A DNA stretch of 64,000 bases, from assembly GCA_015143295.1 (NCBI GenBank), contig CM026562.1:9762041-9826040 (forward strand), written 5' to 3'. Of the stretch, positions 35,891 to 47,264 are shown piece after piece; the stretch's first letter is position 1, and every line of letters begins with the position of its first letter. The notes below the pieces were generated by a model, which did no database searches, had not been told where the DNA came from, and worked only from the letters and a program-made list of their open reading frames with translations. The translations under genes and the position numbers were made by a program. This DNA comes from Tetracentron sinense (lineage: Eukaryota; Streptophyta; Magnoliopsida; Trochodendrales; Trochodendraceae).

Positions 35891-38026
35891 TGGGAGCAAA
35901 GAGAGATAAATGAAGGAGAAGCGTGATGCTTGGTCATTGCTGTCTTGAACCAAACTGTCCTGCACTGTGCTTGCCTCGGCCCTGGTCCACCAACGGATCA
36001 GTGAGCGGTGACTGGAGGACTCTTCGGTGTTGTTGGAGAAGGTGCAGACCTGCTCTCCCACTGGATATTCTGCTTTGGTAGCATCTTCGACAGTCAACAC
36101 GTTGAACATTTGGGCCATGTTGAAGATCTCTGGATCTGGAATCCCTGAAGATTCAGCACTTGGCTGGGGGATTAAAGCAACAGGTGCAACAAAAGTTTCT
36201 GGATAGGTATCGAAGATTCCCACGGGGAAGGTTACAGAGATGTGGGGTCGGGGTTTGGGTTTCACCGACTGTCTGCTCTTCTTGATTAGCTTGGCGAGGT
36301 AGTCCTTGTAATTGGGCTTGTATTCCGATTCGAAGGGAGATGTGTAGCGAGGATCTCTTCTTTATGCCCTGATTCCTGGCACCCAGACCCTTCCCTAGCT
36401 GGTAGTTCAATTTGGCCATCATTCTCATAAATGGAGGCACTACTTGCTTGCTTTGCTATTCTACCTGGGCGATAGAACTAACCTGCTCGAACTGGAATGT
36501 TATGAAGGCAGTGCCTTGTCCCAGCTCTTGGACGTCCCCGAAGGAACTTGCCAACTCCTCGGAATGAATGATGACTAGGTGGTCGTCTTGGATGAATTTC
36601 ATTCTGTGGTGCAGAGAGGAGGGAATGGCTTTGCCCGTGTGGATCCACAGCCTCCCTAAAAGCAAGCTAGTCTGACGCCGATGGTCAAATCAATGTCACC
36701 CAAATTCTGTCTGGTTGCATTGTCAAAAGCCTTGATGGTCATGGGTCTCTTCTTCATTTGGCTGAGGTTCAAGCCAAAGTTTTACAGTGTGGAAAGTGCA
36801 CAGATATTTAGGCTGGAACCATTGTCGATGACCACTGATGATAACGTTCTATCCATGCACTGTATTGCAATGTATAGGGCCCGAGTGTGATTCCTGTCTC
36901 CGTCCGGTATTTCCTCCTCTATGAAAGAGATGATTCTGGACTCAAGCACTTGCCCCATCATCTGCCTCAGCTTCTCTGGCGAGATGTCTGGTGTTACATG
37001 GGCATTGTTAAATACCTGGAGGAGTTGCTTCCTGTGATGTTCTGATGTTAAGAGGAGACCCAAGATTGAGATCTATGCTTGGGTTTTGCCCAACTACTGG
37101 GTGATATTTAACTCTTCCGCTTTTTCCAATATTTTTAACAGGACTACAGAGTCAGCTACTTTCTACTCTGGGTCTTACACCATTGCTTTCTCTTTTACTT
37201 TCTCTTTCACTGGCTCAACTGTCGGAGGTTGGTACACCCAGTCAGATCATGTAAGGTAGGCTATGCTTTTACTCTCAAGGCTGAGGGAGCGAGGAACTGG
37301 TACATGGTTGAGGTTGAAAGGCGGAGATGGGATGTAAGGGATCCTGATAGGGCCTGTAGAGGTGGAGGCTTGAACTGGTGCTGTAGGCCAATTGGCGGAA
37401 CAGAGAATTGTGTAAACAATTTGCTCTTCTTCAGCTTCGAGAGCAGGTATCCGTACTAGGGCCTGGAAGGCTTGAATGTTTGACTGAGGGAAGGGGATTA
37501 TGACAAGGGATCGGTAAGAGGGCCTAATGATGCCGTCATCGACTACTGGTGTGCTGGGTCCTGGCTGTCTTGCCCCAGGCTCTTTCCACTGAATAAAGTT
37601 GATTTGATTGTTATGTGGGGGCGCGCAGTGATAATCGGCATAGTAGTTCTTGTTCTATTTGTCTGGAAGCAAGAGAGGTGTGGGGCCTCTCAATTCGAGA
37701 AGGCCCTGCTTGGTCAGGAATTACAGCAACTGGCTAAGTGTGTATGGAAGAGGGGTTAAGTTTCTAGAGGGACGATTTTATCCCAGGTTTGGTCGGGTTG
37801 GCTAGGTATTTCTAACAACTGATTATTGCTGAGCTGTTGGAGCTGGTAATCTAATGGGTGTTGCGGAAGAAACCATATGTACATCTTTCATCTTTCTATG
37901 GTCCCTAGGACCGATGTTCCTACTGGATGAGGTAGTTGCCTTGGGGCGATCAAGTTTAAGGCTGGCATAAATAGCCCCGCTCTTGATGGCAGTCTTGATA
38001 CGGGTACCCATCTTGATGATGGTCCC
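35890..38026 (-). pseudogene. Tat gag-protease region fossil, G-patch-like motif
   Basis: Minus strand: a gag tail (38026-37823) with KMGTRIKTAIKSGAIYASL; a protease-type part (37063-36690) with LLTSEHHRKQLLQVFNNAHV and VVIDNGSSLNICALSTL, where D-N-G-S is the Tat protease active-site form; RLWIHTGKAIPSSLHHRMKF (36650); and a G-patch-like MAKLNYQLGKGLGARNQG (36420). The parallel parts of the plus-strand element are at 49030-51290. It is broken and ends at 38026 against a different LTR. Confidence 0.87.
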
Positions 38027-38417
38027 TGTAAACACCCCAATTTTTCACCCCCTTAATCTATTTGCACACCTCTAAAAACCCTTTTAAAAACCCTCTTTTA
38101 AAACCCACTTTTCAGGTGCTTCGATTTTCAAAAACTACCCCTAGGGTGAAAAATGACCAAAATACCACTAAAAATGTGCTAAAAAGTTTTCATTTGGTTC
38201 AAAATGATTTTAAAAATTTTTTGAAGAATTTTGGCTATTTTTAGGATTAAAGTGGGCTTAAAATGGTAGAAAATGACCAAAATGCCCTTAGAGTGAAAAA
38301 TGACCAAAATACCCCTAAAAAGTTCTGAAAAATTCATGTTTTATCTAAAAAATTATTCTGGATTTTACCCGTTCAATTTTGACTATTTTTGGGCTCAAAA
38401 TGTGCTTAAAACGATAA
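38027..38417 (+). repeat. LTR fragment (TGTAAACACCCCAA start) abutting Tat gag
   Basis: Sequence changes at 38027 from Tat gag to TGTAAACACCCCAATTTTTC, the form of an LTR start. The next 390 bp have three copies of GAAAAATGACCAAAATRCC (38150, 38270 and 38300 areas), common in long gypsy LTRs. The start resembles that of the LTR at 58504-61312 in the other orientation (TGTGAACACCCCAATTTTTA). The right end is not defined. Confidence 0.55.
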
Positions 38418-39520
38418 AAACAGTTTTTCGGTGATGGATTTTTATTGACATAGCATAGGATTTATATTTGGTGATGGTAAACTTTACTTTTTATTCACAT
38501 TGGTGATGGTAGAGTTTAGTTTAGTTTACTAGATGCTAACTCTTATATTTCATGAATTATAGTGTTGAGTCAATGGTTGGCGAAAAGCAGCAACTCGATT
38601 GGGTTCCAGGCAAAGAATCAAAAAATGTGGCTAAATTATTTACCATCACCAATGTGATCCCAAAGAAAGAGAAGTGGTTAATGAACGATTGATTTGGAGT
38701 AATGTAATCTCTATTGTTAAGGATGTATCAACAGAAACCAAAATGGTACAAATAGAATTCCCCCAAACTTTAACAAATGGGTGATCAGTTGATTTCTCCA
38801 TCTATCATACCCCTCTTAATCTACAAACGAAGGATAATCTTCTTCCTTCATCCAAGGTAGTATACAACTTATTTCCTATTTTTTTTTTCTTCGGAGGATA
38901 ATTAAATATGCATGTAGAATGGAATTTGATCGATTCTGAATATCAGCTAATTAAAAGGGTCATAGCAAAAAAATTACTTAATAATGCCAATAAACATTTA
39001 CAGAAATCAGTAGAGAATGATTTTTTTTCTTTTTTCTATCTTTTAATAATAAATTGGCAAGTGAATATTCATGAATTACTCAAAGCAGTTGACAAAACCA
39101 ATCTTGAGTGTAATACATAGATTGAAATGGTAAAGTAATCGTTTAGCATTTGTTTTCCTCTACAAATATACTTACTTTAGAACTAAAATTAAGCTAAAAT
39201 TAATTACCCTAGACTAATTCACAACTTTAATAGTAGTAAAAATCTAATTTCGAATAGGACCTCTTTAAAAATCCATAAATGAGTTATATGATTTCTTATA
39301 ATTGATTTGGTCTTAAAAAAAATTACTTATAACAAAATTTAATTACAGAAATTAACATAAAAAAATGAAATTAAAAATCATCTAATTTATCCAAAAATTA
39401 AGCATAAAAAACACATTTCATTAACCTAATTAAATTAAATACTAAAAAAATTACAGAAAATAAACTAATTACTGTAATCTAAAATAAATGGGACTTACCT
39501 ACTTTTGTTGGGGAGGAAAA
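38418..39520. other. AT-rich stretch, possibly the interior of a CACTA-type element
   Basis: The stretch has GGTGATGGTAAA (38470), GGTGATGGTAGA (38510) and the inverted TACCATCACC (38640), a small inverted-repeat set. A 70-codon open frame at 38908-39120 (MHVEWNLIDSEYQLIKR...) has no family I recognise. The rest is AT-rich and featureless. It may belong to the element that ends at 40335. Confidence 0.4.
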
Positions 39521-40335
39521 GGGGGTCTACAAGCTAGTTGTTGCTACCAAAATCTTGGGCATGCAACAGTTGTTGCTACAAAAATCTGAGAGTGGGATGG
39601 TGATTCGAGGGTTCGGTGAAGATGAGAGAGAGAATGTCGTGGACCTGCTAGAGGTGGCCGGAGTTAAGAGAGAGAAAGTTAAGAGAGAGAAAGCTAAACA
39701 AAACAAAACATGACTTGCATGCATAGAGAAAGGGATTACCTGAGCGTGGAGAAGGGAGAGCAGGTGGCTGAAGGTGCCGAATGTGGCTGGAGGTAGCCGC
39801 CGAGGGAGAACAGATCACCGGAGAGTATTTCGCAGCTCTCCGGCGCTGGTCAGAGGACGTCGGAGATCGTGGAGTGGCCGGAGTTCAGGTGGTCGGAGGT
39901 GGTGGAGTGGTCGGAGAGCTAGAGAGCAAGGGAGGAAGAAAGAAGGGACTATCAGGGGCTTATTAAGTAAATTTAACGGCGGTTTAAACATACCCGCCAT
40001 CGTATATAAATAAATAACAGTTGTTATCTTATATCCACCGCCGCTACTACAAAGTAACAATGGTTATTTTTAAAACCGTCGTGCCATGTTTGCCGCCAAT
40101 GAGAAGGCCGGAAACCAAAAGGGTTGGAGGGAAAGCTTTCCACGACGGTTATGGATAAACCCGTCGCCATTTATTACATACCACGGCCGTTATTAATTAA
40201 TCGCCGTTAATCTTGTTTCGAAAACAGTCATGGATGGCAGTGTTATATTACCGCCGTTGTATACTATATGTGGCAGAGAATTTTCCTAACTACCTCCAAA
40301 AATCTACCACTACAGGCTATTATTTTTGTAGTGAA
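39521..40335. mobile_element. CACTA-type transposon terminus with subterminal repeats
   Basis: The right edge reads ATTTTTGTAGTG at 40335; its complement CACTACAAAAAT is a standard CACTA end. A further CACTAC at 40311 lies just inside. Subterminal motifs of the type CGGCGGT / ACCGCCG in both orientations fill 39970-40260 (near 39977, 39992, 40036, 40073, 40090, 40142, 40160, 40185, 40201 and 40250), as CACTA transposases need. The part at 39530-39960 looks like a 5' exon or leader on the minus strand (CTCTCTCTTAAC repeats, CCGGCCACC, CTCCGGCG). The left terminus was not found, and no transposase is seen in it. Confidence 0.65.
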
Positions 40336-40826
40336 TGTACAACATGACTAACTTTGGAAAATCAGTCCTAATAGATTTACACTCCACACTTAATAATTTT
40401 CTCAATATTAAAAACATGAATTGCATCTTTGCCAACAAAGTAAAGTTGTAATTTATTTACCCTCACTCAAACTCTTTCAAAAGTCTCTACTTTATCTAAA
40501 ACCTTATGACCAAGTAAAATAGTCTCCCTAAGAATTTTCTAACCAATGATAAAGTATCTATTTAAATAGTCATATCTTTTAATAAAATCATAATCAAAGG
40601 TAAATAAATAGGTAAATTCTCAATTCTAAAAAGCTGACTAAAGGGTGTCGCATTTTCAGAATCTCTTTCTAGGAAAAATAATGTACTGAGAAACTGGAAC
40701 ATTTGTTGGGGTTTCTATCTAACTTATGCATGTGAAAGTTTATATAAATACGCATTTAGAATTTTATAATCAAAACTATCAATTTATTTTATGCATGTAA
40801 AAGAGAATAGGATTTGGGGTGTGACA
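40336..40826 (-). repeat. Gypsy-like LTR fragment (minus orientation)
   Basis: It ends GGATTTGGGGTGTGACA at 40826; the complement TGTCACACCCCAAATCC is a common LTR start of plant gypsy elements. The CACTA terminus cuts it on the left, so only about 490 bp remain. No partner LTR is in the window. Confidence 0.5.
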
Positions 40827-41782
40827 ATACAAGTAGTATACCAAACTTTATGTTGACGTGATCACCCTTAACCTTATTGTACATGCAAATTTCGATCATC
40901 TCAAATGAGGAGACATCTCGAAACTTGTTGTCAAATTACCTCCAATGTTGTGTGGAGATTATTATTTTGTGGGGGACTATCCTTCCAATCTAGGTAAACC
41001 TAGATTGTTAATTATCTTCACTTATTTAGGGAAAGAACCTTTGATTAAGAAGAAAAGTAAGAGAAAAAGATAGTTCTAGATAAAAATAAATGTTTTTTTA
41101 ATTCCTAAGGGGTGCCTAATCCCCATGTAGGCGGTATAGGGTGCGTTATTGAGTTCTTTATACTAAAGAAGAGAAGAAAAGATGGAGGTGGCTATTTTTA
41201 GGGGTTCACCTGGTGTTCTTCATTGTTTAAGAACCTTCTTCTTACTGCTTGCCTCTTTGCTTGTTGTTGAGGGGTGATCTCTATTCTTAGAAAACTCTCT
41301 TCTGTATTCTTCTTCTTTTGGGGGAGTCTCAGTTGGACAATCCCTTTTTTATATTTATGAGAGAATCTCTTCCGGGTCTCTCTCTTGGTTTCTCCTTTTT
41401 TGGAAGACCAAACTGGGTCAACTCTCCTTAGAGAGGGTCATCTGTCCACTGACAGCTAATTTCCCTTATTTGGGAAACCTCTGAGGAACAAATTCCTCTT
41501 TTCAAAGGGCTCTGTACTTTGGTTTTTCCCTTTTGGGGGAAATCCTCTTATTTCAGTCAAAAAGAGGGGAGAGAATAACTCCCCCTAAACCATGTGGTCT
41601 TAGGTGGCACCCTATCATTGGGGTTTAATAAGGGGATCCCTATCTCAGAATCTCCGAATAACAAGAGGATCCTTTCTTGGGATTCTCTACCATGTGGTAG
41701 TTAAGCATTTATGCCACTGAAAGGGAAATTAATGATCTATAGGCTTTGCCTCTAGACAGGTGTCAACCCCATGGGCTTGTCA
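40827..41782. other. Noncoding stretch, unrecognised
   Basis: There is no open frame with a known family. From 41090 on it is rich in loose CTCTCC / GGGGGAA words (41320-41600), similar in style to the noncoding regions of the Tat elements but without a clear alignment. It may be worn retrotransposon 3' sequence. Confidence 0.45.
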
Positions 41783-42204
41783 TAGGAATGACAAAGAGCC
41801 AAGTTGGATTAGGGTGCCCTCAACTCTACCCTGCCCCTAATAGCAAGACTCCTACCCATTCTCGTCCTAAACCCGGGTCGAGGCGGGGCTGGTTCTGAAT
41901 TATCAAAACCCTTCTTAAACTTGTCCCTGCCCTGTCACATTAAGCACTAGTCGGGATGAGGTCGGTTGGGATGGGTCGGTTTGATATTTTATATTATAAG
42001 TAATATATTGAGGTAAAATAGTAATTTAAATTATAAAAGGGGCTGGTCGGGGTTGCTTAAATCCATCTCCTACCCGAAACCTTACTCAAGTTTAACCCTT
42101 CATTCTCAAACCCGCTCCTACCCCATTTAAAAACATCCCAAACTCATCCCAATAGGGGCGAGGCGGGTGTGTTACCCAATTAACCCAGGTGGTTGCCATC
42201 CCTA
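41783..42204. mobile_element. hAT-like MITE
   Basis: The 422-bp segment has inverted ends TAGGAATGACAA and TTGCCATCCCTA (10 of 12 bases pair) and flanks GCTTGTCA (41775-41782) and GGTTGGCA (42205-42212), an 8-bp duplication with two changes. Both are typical of hAT elements. The interior has GTCGGG / CCCGAC-type words in both directions (41870-42180) and no coding capacity. Confidence 0.7.
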
Positions 42205-42257
42205 GGTTGGCACAATAGTCACCCGAGGGGGTTAATCCATTGGACTAGACATATATC

Positions 42258-42510
42258 AGCCCCATGGGTGCTAGCACCAAGGTCTATGCTAGAGGGTTAA
42301 TCTCCTCAGATTAGGAAAGGTGTTAGCCTCAAGGGGACTGAAACCAAGGTCTATTTGAGAGAGTTAATCCCCTCAGATCAGGACAGGAGTTAGCCTTTGG
42401 GGGCTGACACCAAGGTCTATCTGAGAGGGTTACTCCCCTAGTACGTATCAGAGCAGAAGTCAACCCCTTGGGGGATGACATCAAGGTCTATGTCAGCCCC
42501 ATGGGGAATT
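42258..42510 (+). repeat. Short tandem array, ~66-73-bp unit
   Basis: The words ACACCAAGGTCTAT, GAGAGGGTTAATCCCCTCAGA and GGAGTTAGCCNNNGGGGG recur in order with starts near 42266, 42339, 42405 and 42477. The last unit is partial. The remaining sequence to 42755 shows only a CACGTG...CACGTG inverted pair near 42600. Confidence 0.75.
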
Positions 42511-42755
42511 GCACCAAGATTGTCCGTAAGGAATGATTGACAAGCCGTCAGCATGCTGACAGATTGATGGTATGGCAATTGTAAGCCAATTGTCCCACAC
42601 GTGCTATAGGCACGTGGGAATCTCAACCACCCATATGAGGTATTGATAAGGTGTATGTAAGTGTATGAGCTACTCATAGTGGTGAGATTTCACTGCCAAC
42701 ACATAGTTTATATTAAAAATTATTAGAAATAACAAAACTCACTACAAAAGTTGAT

Positions 42756-45369
42756 TGTAAGTACCCAATTTTTACACCCCTCTCTTAACCATGGTTAAAA
42801 CACTATTAACCATGCTTCTCCCCAACTGAGTCCTAGTCAGAACCTAACTTAGGTAAACCCTGGTCAAACCCTAGTGAAGCCCTAAGCCTAACCCTAAGAT
42901 AAACCCTAACCCTAGGTAAACCCTAGTCAAACCCTAGGCCTAACCCTAAGACAAACCCTAACCCTAGGTAAACCCTACTCCCCTAAGTGAACCCTAGTTT
43001 TGCCCCAAGGCCCAAAAACCCTCAAAGTTGAAGCCTAGAACCTCTGTGGGCCCAAAAAGGGGCCCACAATAGCCTAGGGACCATTGGTGTGGGGCCCACT
43101 TGCCCAAATTTAAGTTTTTGTGGAATGGCGGTAATAACTTTGCCCGCCATTCCCCATTTTAGCAAATGCAACAGTGGATCAGCCCAAGTATGAGGGGGTT
43201 GGGCCTTTTCTCGAAAAAATCTCTGTTTGGCGGTACTTCTATTACCGCCATTCCCATTTGGTCTTCTTTAGGAATGGTGGTAATGTTATTACCGCCATTA
43301 TCTGGTTTTTGTAAATTCATAGCTGGCACTCTCTCGGGCCACTCCTGTTCCGCCCCCTCAGTGTCTAGCATGTCTGGACCAATCCCCATCTTACCCCAGG
43401 GTCTTCTAAACTCTATAAAAGCCCCCCTCTACCAAACTTAATCCCCACTCCTCAACTTCCACACTAAACCCCTGTCCAACTTTGGCCAGCCTTAGTTCAA
43501 GGCTACTCCACCTTAGTCCTCCTTTTACGAAGGTCTCAGACCACTCCAGGAGCTATCCCAGGCCTATATCCACCTTGCACCATTGTGTACCAGCCTCCAC
43601 AGTCCACCACAGCAGTGCCACCATGAGCACAGTAGGGTAGGTATCCCCACCCAGTTCTTTTTACCTTGTTCAAAGCTCTGTAAGGACCCTTGGTCCTATT
43701 CCAGGGGTCCATTGTTGCCCTTATTACAATTTTTTTTTTGCTTCTAAGCCAAGGACAGGGCCCCTACCTTCCTCATAAGTGTGAGGGAACACCCTCGAGG
43801 TTAGAACCACGGGTACAAGACCCCCACCTTCGCAGACCTCCCCTTAAGCTTCTAGGGGTCCCTCAAGCCATAAGGGATCCTCTGGAATGCTCTAGTGTAG
43901 CCCTGTACGGGAAAATCAATTTTCTGAAAAAATCCAGGAATTGCGGTAGAATAATTACCGTCATTCCTGACCTCTCCCTTTGCAAGCCCTGTGACCCTAG
44001 TTAGCGTGGGCCCTGGTCCAGTCCAGGCCCATGGTTGGACTCCCTTGACCCTCCTCTACCTGGTCTGGTCCTTCCAGGCCCAATCCTGACCTTAACCATG
44101 GATAATTTTGACATAAACCAAAAACTGACATAATGGTGGTAGATTCTCTACTGCCATTTCAGTATACCAACTGCAGTGACTTCAGCCCCCTGTGGGGCCC
44201 ACTCTAAACCCCCCTAGGCCCACCAAAGGCCCAAGATCTTTCCTGGACTTTACTCTTCACCTTTGTGGGTTCAGAACCCCTCGGGTTAACTCCTAACTTA
44301 ACCTATAGCCCTTGCAAAAACCCTTGGAACTGCAACTCTAATGGTGGTAATCTCTTTATTACCATTATGGTTTTCTATCTTTTTGGGCTTTGCACAGGGC
44401 CCAGACCAAGTAGGAGGCCATTCTAGGCCCTTCCATGCTCCCTGGGCCTAATCCTGATCAACGCACTACCTTAATTGGGTAACCTAACCCCAGTTAACTT
44501 TTAACCATGGTTAAGCAACCCTTAACACTTGAAAAAATCTAGAAAATTTTATAAAATTCAAAAATATTGCAATGTGTCTAAAATGTTCTGTTTTGGCCCA
44601 TTTTACCTCGGTTAGTAGCCCTAACCATAGTTGACTACCCATTTAACTCTGGTTAATAACCTTAACCTCGGTTAAATCTGTTTTCGTCTATCAGGCCTTA
44701 TCTTGCAGCCAATCGGGCTCACCCTTGGCATACCGAGCACAATCTCAACCTACCGGGTTTAACCTTACCTCCCTTAACTAGGATTATAAATCTTAACCAT
44801 GGTTAGTCTGACCTAACCCCGGTTAGCAACCCTAACCATGGTCAAACTCTGTCGTAGCCTATCGGGTCTTTCCTTAGTCTACGAGACTAAATCTTGGCCT
44901 ACCGGGCCGAAATCATGCACTTTACCAACCCCGATCAACCAAACTCTAGTCTACCGGACTACGTCATTAGCCACCCTTGGTATGAACACACACACCCCTA
45001 GCCTGGGCATGGGCTCATGTGCCAGAACTACACTCGGTCTAATCTCATTTTTGTGAATACGTAGGTAACCCAACCCGGGTTCAACCCTAGTTAATTTTTC
45101 CTTCTTAGATTAGTATTATCTTAAATACTTAGGCATTTAACTAAACTTGACTTTAATTTAGCTTACACTTAGGGAGTACGGAACCGTTGTAAAACAGAAG
45201 CCTCGGAGTGCCTAACACCTTCCCTGAACTTAACCGAACCTCCTATCATAATCTCTACCACAGACCAAGACCTTATCCAAATCCTGAAGACTTATCCCTT
45301 CTGAATGAATAGGTGGCGACTCTAAAAACAATCCTTGTGAGGGTAGGGTAGTGAAAACTCGTGCTCATA
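42756..45369 (+). repeat. 5' LTR of the plus-strand Tat element
   Basis: The 2614-bp LTR starts TGTAAGTACCC and ends GTGCTCATA. It contains teloboxes AAACCCTAA (42901-42909, 42953-42961) in a run of CCCTAA-like words. It carries six paired hairpins (43122-43153, 43229-43249, 43273-43299, 43935-43969, 44132-44158, 44340-44366) and many TAACCNNGGTTA palindromes (44500-44850). A possible promoter is the TCTATAAAAGCC near 43412, matched by TTTATAAAAGCC near 55850 in the 3' LTR. Confidence 0.88.
43412..43424 (+). promoter_or_regulatory. Candidate TATA box in the Tat LTR
   Basis: CTCTATAAAAGCCCC in this LTR is matched by TTTATAAAAGCCCC near 55850 in the partner LTR, both in the same context (GTCTTCYAAACT before, CCCACTCCTCAACTTCCAC after). 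The minus-strand LTRs have TTTATAGAAG and TTTATAGGGA in the matching place (9249 and 20201 on the plus strand, reversed). The position, about 650 bp into the LTR, fits a U3 promoter. This is inference from sequence form only. Confidence 0.5.
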
Positions 45370-45370
45370 G

Positions 45371-45390
45371 CTCTGGCGACTCTGTTGCTG
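45371..45390 (+). other. Primer-binding site region of the plus-strand Tat element
   Basis: Directly after the LTR comes CTCTGGCGACTCTGTTGC. TGGCGACTCTG-type primer sites are typical of Tat/Ogre-group elements. I cannot name the tRNA with certainty. Confidence 0.6.
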
Positions 45391-46466
45391 ATAACCAAAT
45401 CAAGGTTCAACCCAGAACCTAGGTTTAAGCCAAATAAATCTCAACTTTAATCAGATGCCTAAGTATTTAACCTAATACTAATTATTTTACATCTTTTTGT
45501 GACTTGCGTACTGTGCATACTATCATATCATAGTAGTGTAAATGTCCTATTAAACCCACTAAACAAGCTTATTACCCTCACGACTGGTAGATGATCATCT
45601 TCAGTGTCAGGAGCTTAAAAGTCTTAAAGGTCCAAAAAATTACTCCTGCTGGGTGATTATCCTTAGTGAAGGATTCTGAACGCTCCCATTTACACCAATT
45701 ATCCCTCTTGAGAGAGTCGCATATATGGTGTTAAGTGATCCCCCCATCCTGCTAAGAACACACTTGCATCAACCCAGCATTCATACTTATACTTAGGCTA
45801 TGGTATAGTCCACAAGCAGTCCACCCGGAAGGGTATCTTGATCTTAACCTGCTTGCACCCTATACCTGTCCTCAATCATGGTTGACTATCCAAATACTTT
45901 ACCCAGGTAAGCACCCACCTAGGGGCATGTTATAAGTCAAACTTGTGTTTGTAATAAAACACATCCGACCCTATGTCCCAACATTATTTAGGGGTTCAAA
46001 CCCTAGGCAGACAGGTCTTCATAAAGACCTATCCCAGCCTTGACCTAATAGGCCTCTGGTTCCAACAACCCGGGTAAAGCACACCGGAACTCTGTCCGTA
46101 TGCCCTATTGGGTCACATGTGCTTTGTCATACCTAATCAAAAAAAAAAAAAAATACAATCATCATTCACATCTTTGAATTTTTCATCTGTATACACAGTT
46201 CACTCACACAGAGTTTGTCTTCATTCAGGTTGATGGTAGGTCCTTCAGGGATCGTTAAGACAACTGGTTAACCATCGCGGTCTGTGTATTTGACTTCTCA
46301 AGGGGCATATGACCACAACCTCCAGAAAGTAGTTGAGGCCCTCACCACGAGTCAGCTTCTCGCTTGGGCTTAGTACTACAAGATAGGATCCGTCCTAGAC
46401 CTGTCCATTTTTAAACCAGACCCACGCCTCATAAACACTGTAATCCAGTGTTGGAACCCATCGTAC

Positions 46467-47264
46467 ATGGTCTTTTGTTTCGATAAGAATGAACTATGTC
46501 CGACTTTGGAGGAAATTCCTCTCATTCTAAGATTAAACATGGATGATGACGCCATAATACTACGCTACAAGACAACATATCAGGCAGACCTCTCAAGTTT
46601 CTTACATATTAAGCCTGCTTGCTTGCAGCACGGTCCTGACAACACCCTTGACCAGAAACCCGTTAGATTTCTAAAAGATCAGTACCATCCCAAGTGGAAC
46701 CCTGACCTCGTCACAGCAGAGCTTCCCGCTCTCAATGTCTTTACACTGATAACCGTATCTCAATTGTTGTTCCCGAGGTGCCGCACTCTCATCAAATCAG
46801 TACTGGTCGGCGTTATCGAGGATCTGCGTAATTCCGGAACCATCGTCCCATTCATCCTGGCAGAGCTTCTCAGGGCTCTCAATCAGGCAGTAGACCGCTG
46901 AAGGGGCATCTTCTATACTAGCACACCACTCTTGCACCTATGGTTGGTAGGACACCCGCCTACTATCATATCAGTACCAGTTGACCTCTATGAAGCATAC
47001 AATCTACCTTGGAAGATTACACAAAATCAGGGTCCGATCAATACTACAAACGTCAGAATGCTCTACCAGCTTCTCCAAGGCCTGTCAGAGGAGGAGATCA
47101 TATGTCAGTACGAATGGCCAGTCATGAAAAAGCTACCTCGCGTTGTCATAATTAAGAGACGGTGCATGATTCTCGCCGGTCTAACAGGTTTAGCAGCCCA
47201 TGTTCCACTCCGAATCCTTCTCTATTTAAGACTCCCTCAACGCATCCCTGTGATAGACCGATAG
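46467..47264 (+). pseudogene. Tat gag N-terminal region fossil
   Basis: Open stretches here include FDKNELCPTLEEIPLILRLN and a later RMLYQLLQGLSEEEIICQYE. The PTLEE block is typical of the N-terminal part of Tat/Ogre gag or of the extra frame before gag. A coiled-coil-like, glutamine-rich stretch follows at about 47600-47870 (LQAMQEQIEQLKQTVQSCQ). The leader between the LTR and this part (45391-46466) shows no frame I recognise. It is broken. Confidence 0.7.

Larger units (their letters stand above)
5820..38026 (-). mobile_element. Tat/Ogre-type Ty3/gypsy retrotransposon remnant, split by nested elements
   Basis: This is a minus-strand LTR element with its 3' LTR at 5820-9874, a purine tract beside it, a long 3' noncoding part (9875-11163 and 30522-32200), integrase, a second RNase H, RNase H, reverse transcriptase, and a protease/gag part up to 38026. 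The second RNase H domain, the G-patch-like motif and the gag-protease type are marks of the Tat lineage. Bases 11164-30521 are a later insertion plus its target duplication; the Tat sequence resumes at 30522. The 5' LTR and most of gag are not in the window, because the element stops where another LTR begins at 38027. It is broken in many places. Its LTR partner is absent, so it cannot be dated by LTR pairs, but it is the oldest layer of the nest. Confidence 0.88.

Noticed and set aside
38908-39120. 70-codon open frame as a host gene
   Set aside because: AT-rich, no recognised family, no exon neighbours, and it lies among transposon debris.
39774-40013. Arginine/glycine-rich open frame on the plus strand
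   Set aside because: Composition comes from a GC-rich leader-like stretch inside the CACTA-type end, and two frames are open at once.
42741-42756. CACTACAAAAG as the start of another CACTA element
   Set aside because: It lies directly against the Tat LTR, with no subterminal repeats and no partner end. Chance is likely.
42860-42975. Internal telomere repeat
   Set aside because: CCCTAA words are degenerate, short, and in the same LTR place in four copies, so they belong to the LTR.
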